NCBI GenBank assembly: GCA_934230685.1
Contig: CAKQFF010000113.1
Coordinates: 1 to 6,205, forward strand
From: an uncultured Prevotella sp.
Lineage (GTDB): Bacteria > Bacteroidota > Bacteroidia > Bacteroidales > Bacteroidaceae
Direction of reading: 5' to 3'
DNA length: 6,205 nucleotides
Shown: in pieces, positions 1 to 5,175 of the stretch
How positions within the stretch are numbered: position 1 is the stretch's first letter
How the letters are laid out: each line of letters begins with the position of its first letter
Program-made: the position numbers and the translations under genes
The notes under the pieces: model-generated
What the model was told of the DNA's origin: nothing
Databases searched by the model: none
The model's input: the letters and a program-made list of their open reading frames with translations, nothing else

Positions 1-704
1 TCGGCATCATATCCAATATGGCCAACCACAGTCTGGGCGCGCTTTGCACCAATCTTGGTGAGCAACGGATATTTCTTTATCTCGATGCGCCATCCCTGGT
101 CGTCGGTAAGATGCCAGTGGAAGCGGTTGATGTTGTGCAGCGCGAGCATGTCGATGAACTGGCGGATGGAGTCGGCCGGCACGAAGTGGCGCGACACGTC
201 GAGATGAGTGCCACGATAGGCGAAGCGTGGAGCGTCGCTGATGCTGGCGGCAGGAATCTCCACCTGCGAGGCTGTGCCCTTGACAACAGGCAGCGCCTTG
301 CGCAAGGTTTGAATGCCATAGAACACTCCGGCAGCTGTAGAGCCGCTGATAGTGATCTTGCCGTTGGCGACATTAATCTTGTAGCCCTCAGCGTTTTTCA
401 CGCTCTTGTCGATGTCGAGCACGATAGCGCCCGCACCCTTGGCAGCCTTGCCCACTACAGGGCGGATGCCCGTCTGCTCCTCGATGTACTGGGCGAGCAT
501 GTTGGCGTTGCGCTTCATGTCGGCGCTGTTGCTGGCTATGCTGATGCAAGTCTTGGCGTTGAGCACGAAAGGAGATGCAGCCGATGCCACCTCAACTTTC
601 TGTGGCATAGGAATGATGTTGAAGTCCGCTTTCTGTCCCATAGCGGAGTTGGGCAGGAGAAAAGCCATAGCGGCAATGGCTCCTGAGAAGAATTTCTGAT
701 TCAT
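1..704 (-). CDS. Beta-N-acetylhexosaminidase, GH20 family, N-terminal part (3' end outside window)
   Basis: Hydrolyses terminal beta-linked N-acetylglucosamine or N-acetylgalactosamine from glycans, by family knowledge, in the periplasm or outside the cell. The frame opens at the ATG with its first base at 704 and stays open for 234 codons to the left edge. Residues 1-23 form a signal peptide (MNQKFFSGAIAAMAFLLPNS, then AMG). Residues about 27-145 fit the GH20b domain that precedes the catalytic barrel, including IIPMPQKVE at 30-38 and a GVFYGIQTLRK stretch at 126-136. The barrel begins near 160 with PRFAYRGTHLDVSRHF, followed by RFHWHLTDDQGWRIEIKKYP (194-213), both hallmarks of the family. 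The catalytic Asp-Glu pair lies beyond the window, so activity cannot be judged. It is divergent from sotB, with a promoter box 80 bases upstream of its start. Family assignment is firm; the exact glycan substrate is unknown. Confidence 0.95.
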   Translation of the reverse strand, partial: MNQKFFSGAIAAMAFLLPNSAMGQKADFNIIPMPQKVEVASAASPFVLNAKTCISIASNSADMKRNANMLAQYIEEQTGIRPVVGKAAKGAGAIVLDIDKSVKNAEGYKINVANGKITISGSTAAGVFYGIQTLRKALPVVKGTASQVEIPAASISDAPRFAYRGTHLDVSRHFVPADSIRQFIDMLALHNINRFHWHLTDDQGWRIEIKKYPLLTKIGAKRAQTVVGHIGYDA

Positions 705-783
705 TCGTTGTTTGTGGTTTGTAAAAAAAGTAGGTTGCTGGTTTTTATGCAAGAATACTGTTTTTAATATATTATTGTGGATG

Positions 784-791
784 CAAAGTTA
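784..791 (-). promoter_or_regulatory. Bacteroidetes -7 promoter box for the hexosaminidase gene
   Basis: The minus strand reads TAACTTTG here, an exact match to the Bacteroidetes sigma-factor -7 consensus TAnnTTTG. It sits about 80 bases upstream of the hexosaminidase start, implying a leader of roughly 70 bases. I see no clear TTTG -33 element 19-21 bases further upstream, so recognition would rest mainly on the -7 box. The end of the leader, just before the ATG, is A/C-rich with no Shine-Dalgarno sequence, which is normal for this phylum. Confidence 0.6.
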
Positions 792-852
792 CGCATTTTT
801 TGTTGAATATTTATATAAGTGTAGCCTAATACATAAAATAATGTCCCCAAAA

Positions 853-885
853 TGTGCCTTTTTACTTGATATTTCAGTAATTTTG
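853..885 (+). promoter_or_regulatory. Probable promoter of sotB
   Basis: TAATTTTG at 878-885 matches the -7 consensus TAnnTTTG. A weak -33 candidate, TGTG at 853-856, lies 21 bases upstream. Transcription would begin near 892, leaving about 30 bases of leader before the ATG at 923. The box lies about 87 bases from the oppositely oriented hexosaminidase box, so both promoters share one short divergent region. Confidence 0.5.
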
Positions 886-922
886 CAGTCAGAAAAGGAT
901 AACTATAATTATTATTTGCCAA

Positions 923-2119
923 ATGCAACAGAAAAAGACTATCTCCAAAATGCTGCCCTTGTTGGGGTTGGCATTTTGTACATTCGTTTTCAACACATCC
1001 GAATTTATGCCTATAGGTCTGCTCTCAGACATAGCCAACGACTTGAATATCAGCGACGCCCGTGCCGGAATGTTGATTTCGGTTTATGCCTGGGTGGTGG
1101 CGCTGATGTCGCTGCCGTTGATGATAATCGTGTCGAAGATGGAGCTGAAACGTCTGCTGCTGACAATCATAGCCGTGTTTGTGGTGAGCCATGTAGCTTC
1201 GGCGTTTTCCGAAGGCTACTACACGCTGATGCTCTCGCGAATAGGCGTGGCGTGCTCACATGCAATATTCTGGTCGATAGTGTCGCCGCTCGCTGTGCGC
1301 ATAGTGCCCGACGACAAACGGGCGTTCGCCTTGGGAGTGGTGGCCACAGGTTCGTCAATAGCCATGGTGGTGGGTTTGCCGCTTGGTAGAGTGGTGGGCC
1401 TGTATCTTGGATGGCGCATGACATTCCTCAGCATCGGAGTAATCTCTGCCCTCATCTTCGTATATATAGCCGCCATGCTGCCCAAGGTGCCGAGCAAGGG
1501 CAAATTCTCGGTGAGGAAACTCCCGGCATTGCTCCACAACCGAGTGCTGATAGGCGTGTTTGTGATGTCGGTGCTTTTCGCCACAGCCCATTACACAGGC
1601 TATAGCTATATAGAGCCGTTTCTTGGACGAGAGGTAGGCATGACACCAGAGATGGTCACCCTCATGCTCATCATCTTCGGAGGTTCGGGTATGTTTGGCA
1701 GCTTCGCCTTCACCAAATTCTATATGAAGAATCCACGTCGTTTTGTGGCTGTGGCTACAGTTGCGCCAGCCCTGTGCCTGCTCCTGATGCAGCCGGCAGC
1801 CGCCAGCGTTGAGTCAACGCTCGTGGTGTGTGTGGTGTGGGGAGCCATGGCCACAGCATTCAACATAGCATTCCAGGACAATGTGATGCGCTATGCGCCT
1901 GAAGAGGCCACGTCGGTGGCGATGTCGATATTCTCGGGCATCTTCAATCTCGGCATAGGCAGCGGAGCTTATATCGGTGGAGTGGTGGTGACGCATACCT
2001 CGCTTGGCTATATCGGATATGCAGGAGGCGTGGTAGGACTCCTTGCGACGGTGTATTGTGTGGGACGCTTGTTCCCAAACATGAGACGCAGGGAAGCGGC
2101 GCAGATGGCGCAGGCGTAA
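923..2119 (+). CDS. sotB: Sugar efflux transporter of the major facilitator superfamily, SotB type
   Basis: An inner-membrane, proton-driven exporter of about 12 helices. In E. coli the SotB (YdeA) family exports arabinose, lactose analogues such as IPTG, and related sugars. The 398-residue length is close to the roughly 396 of E. coli SotB, and from memory the two share long stretches: FNTSEFMPIGLL (23-34), YAWVVALMSLP (55-65), HAIFWSI (113-119), GLPLGRVVG (151-159), GWRMTF (163-168), TAHYTGYSYIEPF (221-233) and FSGIFNLGIGSGA (337-349). These cover both halves of the protein, so it appears complete. The ATG at 923 leaves about nine residues before the first helix, as in relatives; the next in-frame ATG (950) would start at the helix edge. 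It has its own promoter and stands alone between the divergent hexosaminidase and the mazG promoter. The real substrate in this organism is not shown by the sequence; a drug or an amino sugar is also possible. Confidence 0.9.
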   Translation: MQQKKTISKMLPLLGLAFCTFVFNTSEFMPIGLLSDIANDLNISDARAGMLISVYAWVVALMSLPLMIIVSKMELKRLLLTIIAVFVVSHVASAFSEGYYTLMLSRIGVACSHAIFWSIVSPLAVRIVPDDKRAFALGVVATGSSIAMVVGLPLGRVVGLYLGWRMTFLSIGVISALIFVYIAAMLPKVPSKGKFSVRKLPALLHNRVLIGVFVMSVLFATAHYTGYSYIEPFLGREVGMTPEMVTLMLIIFGGSGMFGSFAFTKFYMKNPRRFVAVATVAPALCLLLMQPAAASVESTLVVCVVWGAMATAFNIAFQDNVMRYAPEEATSVAMSIFSGIFNLGIGSGAYIGGVVVTHTSLGYIGYAGGVVGLLATVYCVGRLFPNMRRREAAQMAQA

Positions 2120-2148
2120 AAGCATGGCAAAGTATTAAAATTTCGACA

Positions 2149-2183
2149 TTTGCTTTCAGTCTCGAATTTTATTCTTACCTTTG
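2149..2183 (+). promoter_or_regulatory. Promoter of the mazG-lipoprotein-rnz cluster
   Basis: TACCTTTG at 2176-2183 matches the -7 consensus TAnnTTTG, and TTTG at 2149-2152 matches the -33 element with a 23-base gap, slightly longer than the usual 19-21. Transcription would start near 2190, giving an unusually long leader of about 80 bases that contains the hairpin at 2203-2246. I find no convincing terminator between the sotB stop (2117-2119) and this promoter, so some read-through from sotB is possible. Confidence 0.6.
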
Positions 2184-2202
2184 TATTTGTAATATTTGTA
2201 GC

Positions 2203-2246
2203 GTGCCGAAACTCTGCAGCAAACATCGGTTGGCGAGTCTCGGCAC
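2203..2246 (+). promoter_or_regulatory. Long stem-loop in the mazG leader
   Basis: GTGCCGAAACTC (2203-2214) and GAGTCTCGGCAC (2235-2246) are complementary in 11 of 12 positions, with a single A-C mismatch. The loop is 20 bases and may pair further inside (CAGC at 2217-2220 with GGTTG-like bases near 2229-2232). No T run follows, so it is not a standard intrinsic terminator. It lies between the predicted start of transcription and the mazG ATG, ending 24 bases before it. A role in mRNA stability, in translation control, or as a DNA operator is inference. Confidence 0.6.
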
Positions 2247-2270
2247 AATCTCACAAAATATAAATATGTT

Positions 2271-3134
2271 ATGCATACAAGAGAAGAAAAACTTAAAGCC
2301 TTCGGCCGTCTTATAGACGTGCTCGACGAGCTGCGCGAGAAATGTCCGTGGGACCGCAAACAAACCAACGAGTCGCTGCGCCCCAACACCATAGAGGAAA
2401 CCTACGAGCTGTGTGACGCCCTCATGAAGAACGACGAGCCAAACATCTGCAAGGAGTTGGGAGACGTTCTGCTGCACGTGTGCTTCTATGCCAAGATAGG
2501 TCAGGAGCAGGAGCAGTTTGACATTGCCGACGTGTGCAACAAGCTCGTCGACAAGCTGATTTTCCGTCATCCACATGTGTATCATCCCTCACAGGTGGGT
2601 GCGCCCGATCCTAAGCCTCTGCCTTATGGCGAGAAGCCGGAGGAGCGCGACGAGTCGGAAGACGTGAAGACCGCACAGCAGGTGATAGAGAACTGGGAGC
2701 AGATAAAGCTGCGCGAGAAGGACGGCAACAAGCGTGTGCTCTCTGGAGTGCCCGACGCTCTGCCTGCGCTCATCAAGGCCTACCGCATACAGGACAAGGC
2801 ACGCAACGTGGGCTTCGACTGGGAAGACAAGGGCGACGTATGGGGCAAGGTGCGCGAGGAACTTGGCGAACTTGAGGTGGAACTGCGCAAGGAGGACAAG
2901 GAACACTCCACGGAGGAGTTTGGCGACTTCCTCTTCTCGCTCATCAATGCCGCACGCCTCTACAAGATAAATCCCGACACGGCCCTTGAGAAGACCAACG
3001 CCAAGTTCATACGCCGGTTCAACTATATCGAGGAGCATTCCATCCGCATAGGCAAACCGCTGAAGGACATGACGCTCGGCGAGATGGACGCGCTGTGGGA
3101 AGAGGCTAAGAGAGCTGAAAAGGAACTTGGATAA
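2271..3134 (+). CDS. mazG: Nucleoside triphosphate pyrophosphohydrolase MazG
   Basis: Cytoplasmic all-alpha NTP pyrophosphatase that hydrolyses (d)NTPs to the monophosphate and pyrophosphate. It is thought to clean the pool of damaged or non-canonical nucleotides and, in E. coli, to affect ppGpp levels. Both MazG repeats are intact. The first has CPWD (25-28), EETYE (42-46) and the E62/D65 pair in KELGDVLL. The second has EELGE (196-200) and E216/D219 in EEFGDFLF, giving the EExxE...ExxD metal-binding pattern twice. The sequence WEQIKLREK (142-150) and the GVPDALPAL segment (159-167) are typical of the family. At 287 residues it is longer than the E. coli protein (263), mostly because of a charged, proline-rich insertion around 105-135 between the repeats. 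An overlapping out-of-frame ATG at 2266 stops at 2316 and is not the start. The lipoprotein gene follows after 21 bases, suggesting an operon. Confidence 0.95.
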   Translation: MHTREEKLKAFGRLIDVLDELREKCPWDRKQTNESLRPNTIEETYELCDALMKNDEPNICKELGDVLLHVCFYAKIGQEQEQFDIADVCNKLVDKLIFRHPHVYHPSQVGAPDPKPLPYGEKPEERDESEDVKTAQQVIENWEQIKLREKDGNKRVLSGVPDALPALIKAYRIQDKARNVGFDWEDKGDVWGKVREELGELEVELRKEDKEHSTEEFGDFLFSLINAARLYKINPDTALEKTNAKFIRRFNYIEEHSIRIGKPLKDMTLGEMDALWEEAKRAEKELG

Positions 3135-3155
3135 AACAATATAACCATTACTATT

Positions 3156-3737
3156 ATGAAAAACTTTGGATTTGTATTTGCGTCCCTGATGCTGCTGGTG
3201 TTGGCAGGATGCAACTCGAAGAAGGAAAAGCCGCAGACTTTGGCCGACGACGTTGAGGAAGTGGCCGACTCTACTGTATATGGCGTTTGCGGCGAGGGCA
3301 CATCCATGCACTCGCTTGAACTCATTACAGACACAGGCGACACGCTGACCTATACTATACTTGATGCTGAGGCCGACTTGGATGGCGATGTCTCAACAGG
3401 CGAGGCCCTCGTGTCGCATGTTGAGGGTGGGCTCATGGCTGGCGACAAGGTGGCCGTGACAGGACAGAAGATAGACGGCGAGCTGATAGCCGACCGCGTG
3501 ATCAACGTCACATCGCTTCTCGGACACTGGACAAGCATCGACAAGAACTTTGAGATTGAGGAGGGCGGAACCGTGCGCTCAAACGTTAAGGCGGAGTCGA
3601 ACCCATGGACATCGTGGAAGATTCTGAACGGACGATTGCTGCTCAACCGCGACACTTTCAGTATCAACTCGCTTGGCGCCGACTCGCTGTATATCGAGAA
3701 TAGCAAGGGGATATACACATTCAAGAGACAGAAGTAA
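3156..3737 (+). CDS. Lipoprotein with C-terminal lipocalin-like domain, function unknown
   Basis: I cannot assign a function. The 193-residue protein starts with a lipoprotein signal peptide ending in the lipobox LAGC, with Cys19 as the lipidated residue. The residues after it (NSKKEK) are lysine-rich rather than the acidic pattern that directs Bacteroidetes lipoproteins to the cell surface, so the location in the outer membrane is open. An acidic linker (about 30-40) leads to a beta-rich segment at about 42-118, including GDTLTYTILD and AGDKVAVTGQKIDGE, that resembles an OB-like small barrel. From about 121 (LLGHWTS) to the end, a second segment has the GxW opening, the SWKI turn and the short repeated strands of lipocalin-like domains common in Bacteroidales lipoproteins. 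The domain calls are from pattern only. It sits 21 bases after mazG and 39 before rnz with no promoter box seen between them, so it is probably cotranscribed. Confidence 0.85.
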   Translation: MKNFGFVFASLMLLVLAGCNSKKEKPQTLADDVEEVADSTVYGVCGEGTSMHSLELITDTGDTLTYTILDAEADLDGDVSTGEALVSHVEGGLMAGDKVAVTGQKIDGELIADRVINVTSLLGHWTSIDKNFEIEEGGTVRSNVKAESNPWTSWKILNGRLLLNRDTFSINSLGADSLYIENSKGIYTFKRQK

Positions 3738-3776
3738 AACACTATTTTTAATAGACAATAATCCTATTAGTAAGAT

Positions 3777-4697
3777 ATGGAACCATTCAAGATCCACATA
3801 CTCGGTTGCGGCTCGGCACTTCCTACGCTGCGCCACAACCCTTCGTCGCAAGTTGTAGAGCTGCGTGGCAAGCAATTTATGATTGACTGCGGCGAGGGCA
3901 CACAAACCCAGATGCGCCGCTCGCGTATAGGGTTCAACAAGGTTGTGGCTATATTTATCTCGCATATCCATGGCGACCATTGCTTCGGATTGATAGGCAT
4001 GTTGTCTTCGTTCGGTTTGCTGGGTCGCACAATGCCACTCGCCATCTACGCCCCGGAGGGATTCAAGCCGGTGTTCGACATGCTATTGTCGACATTCTGC
4101 ACCGACTTCGACTATGAGATACAATTCCACGCCATCGACACCACCAAACAACAGGTGATCTACGAAGACCGCAGCCTCACGGTGGAGTCGGTTCCGTTGA
4201 AGCATCGTCTGCCATGCTGTGGCTTCCTGTTCCGCGAGAAGCCCACGCTGCCACATATACGCCGCGACATGATCGACTTCTATCACATACCCACATCGCA
4301 GATAAACAACATCAAGAACGGAGCGTCGTGGACTGACGAGGAGGGACGCGAGATACCAAACTCCCGGCTCACCACTTCTGCCGACCCGGCTCGAAGCTAC
4401 GCCTACCTGAGCGACACGTGCTACCTGCCCGAACTGGCAAAGAGAGTGGAGGGAGTGACGTGTATGTATCATGAGTCGACATACACTACGGCCGACGAGG
4501 AACGCGCCCGGATGTACTTTCATAGTACGGCTGCACAGGCTGCACAGGTGGCACGCGACGCCCATGCCACGCAACTGCTGCTCGGACATTACAGTTCAAA
4601 ATACAACGACGAACAGCAGTTGCTCGACGAGGCAAAAGAGGTGTTTGCCAATTCTGTGCTGAGCAATGAGGGCATGACAATAGAGGTGAAAGGTTAA
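3777..4697 (+). CDS. rnz: Ribonuclease Z (tRNA 3' processing endonuclease)
   Basis: Zinc-dependent metallo-beta-lactamase-fold endonuclease that cuts the 3' trailer from precursor tRNAs in the cytoplasm. The 306 residues match the short, dimeric tRNase Z form (about 307 in B. subtilis). The signature HIHGDH is at 63-68. Further metal ligands expected for the family are H143 (in LKHRLPCCGF), D213 (in YLSDTCY) and H271 (in LLGHYSSKY), and the conserved HSTAAQAA motif is at 249-256. The substrate-binding flexible arm is expected at about 155-190. There the usual glycine-proline-rich sequence is replaced by IPTSQINNIKNG, so the arm looks divergent though present. The ATG at 3777 places ILGCGSALPT at residues 8-17, as in homologues. 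It appears to be the last gene of the cluster beginning with mazG; no strong terminator hairpin follows. Confidence 0.95.
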   Translation: MEPFKIHILGCGSALPTLRHNPSSQVVELRGKQFMIDCGEGTQTQMRRSRIGFNKVVAIFISHIHGDHCFGLIGMLSSFGLLGRTMPLAIYAPEGFKPVFDMLLSTFCTDFDYEIQFHAIDTTKQQVIYEDRSLTVESVPLKHRLPCCGFLFREKPTLPHIRRDMIDFYHIPTSQINNIKNGASWTDEEGREIPNSRLTTSADPARSYAYLSDTCYLPELAKRVEGVTCMYHESTYTTADEERARMYFHSTAAQAAQVARDAHATQLLLGHYSSKYNDEQQLLDEAKEVFANSVLSNEGMTIEVKG

Positions 4698-4717
4698 TTA
4701 ATCTTAACCAACGAAAG

Positions 4718-4730
4718 TCTGTGGCACAGA
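4718..4730. repeat. Perfect 13-bp palindrome upstream of the promoter at 4758
   Basis: TCTGTG and CACAGA are exact reverse complements around a single central G. The one-base centre makes a full hairpin unlikely, so it looks more like a binding site for a dimeric protein. It ends 27 bases before the -7 box at 4758, which places it over or just upstream of the -33 region. It also lies about 20 bases after the rnz stop. A regulatory role is inference. Confidence 0.4.
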
Positions 4731-4757
4731 ATAAAAACAGGTTATTGAAAAAATGTA

Positions 4758-4765
4758 TATCTTTG
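4758..4765 (+). promoter_or_regulatory. -7 promoter box for the small secreted protein and L,D-transpeptidase
   Basis: TATCTTTG is an exact match to TAnnTTTG. A -33 element with normal spacing is not evident; the nearest is ATTG at 4744-4747, which is too close. Transcription would begin near 4772 and give a leader of about 55 bases, almost all of it A/T-rich and occupied by the tandem repeat at 4773-4814. Confidence 0.55.
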
Positions 4766-4772
4766 CATATAT

Positions 4773-4814
4773 AATAACGTGTAAACGTAAACCAATAACG
4801 TGAAAATATAAACT
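4773..4814 (+). repeat. Tandem imperfect 21-bp direct repeat in the leader
   Basis: Two adjacent 21-base units (4773-4793 and 4794-4814) agree at 17 positions. Both begin with the identical nine bases AATAACGTG and both contain TAAAC near the end. The period equals two turns of the DNA helix. The units start at about the predicted transcription start and end 12 bases before the ATG at 4827. They could be paired protein-binding sites, RNA elements in the leader, or a chance duplication in A/T-rich DNA. Confidence 0.55.
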
Positions 4815-4826
4815 AAATTGTAGATT

Positions 4827-5147
4827 ATGATGAAATATATACTCTCTTTGTTTGTACTTGCAGCCTTGAGCTTCACCCCATCGGTGAAGGCGATGGCGAG
4901 CAACATGATTGAGGCAGAGCTTATGGACAATGAGTTCACAAAAGTTGTGATTACAGTCAATGGGTCGAATCTCCGTGTCACGGGTGCAGATGGCTTGGTA
5001 TTGCGTATTTTCAATATCGCAGGCGGTCAGCCGGTAATGCAGACCAAGATCGACAGCGACGACAAGACATTTGACCTCAATTTGCCTAAGGGCGTGTATA
5101 TTGTGCAGGTGGTGAACAAGGCCACCCGTAAAATTGTAATTAAATAA
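4827..5147 (+). CDS. Small secreted protein with a T9SS-type C-terminal sorting-like domain
   Basis: Function unknown. The 106-residue product has a clear signal peptide (MMKYILSLFVLAALSFTPSV, cleavage likely after A22 or A24). The rest, from about residue 35, has the pattern of type IX secretion C-terminal sorting domains: LRVTGADGLVLRIFNIAGG (49-67) matching the usual 'v.iyni.G' strand-turn, then FDLNLPKGVYIVQVVN (82-97), then a lysine-rich end, RKIVIK. Normally this module follows a large cargo; here almost nothing precedes it, so the protein is nearly the domain alone. Either of two adjacent ATG codons (4827, 4830) could be the start. The L,D-transpeptidase gene follows after 28 bases with no obvious promoter or terminator between, so cotranscription is likely. 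Whether this organism has a T9SS cannot be told from the window. Confidence 0.85.
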   Translation: MMKYILSLFVLAALSFTPSVKAMASNMIEAELMDNEFTKVVITVNGSNLRVTGADGLVLRIFNIAGGQPVMQTKIDSDDKTFDLNLPKGVYIVQVVNKATRKIVIK

Positions 5148-5175
5148 TTAGCGAAGGTTTTTGGATACGACTATT

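Noticed and set aside
18..686. Plus-strand open frame of 222 codons at the left edge
   Set aside because: It is the complement of the GH20 hexosaminidase, whose signal peptide and family motifs are clear on the minus strand.
811..818. Palindrome TTATATAA in the divergent intergenic region
   Set aside because: Short and purely A/T in A/T-rich DNA; no basis for calling an operator.
712..1389. Plus-strand open frame of 225 codons overlapping the start of sotB
   Set aside because: Its first part is translated intergenic A/T-rich DNA and the rest is sotB in another frame; sotB matches a known family along its whole length.
2119..2156. Possible terminator after sotB (AAAGCA pairing with TGCTTT)
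   Set aside because: Six base pairs with a 26-base loop and no T run; the right arm also overlaps the -33 element of the mazG promoter.
2589..3311. Long minus-strand open frame of 240 codons opposite mazG and the lipoprotein gene
   Set aside because: It is antisense to two well-supported genes, has no recognisable domain, and its composition is what the complement of a charged protein gives. It is a shadow frame.
3742..3754. Inverted repeat CTATT-TTT-AATAG between the lipoprotein gene and rnz
   Set aside because: Only five A/T-rich base pairs with a three-base loop; too weak for a terminator and expected by chance in this composition.
4083..4589. Minus-strand open frame of 168 codons inside rnz
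   Set aside because: Antisense to the conserved RNase Z core, with no signal of its own.
5161..5163. TTG as an alternative start of the L,D-transpeptidase
   Set aside because: It would add five polar residues before the signal peptide; the GTG at 5176 gives a normal lipoprotein leader. It cannot be fully excluded.
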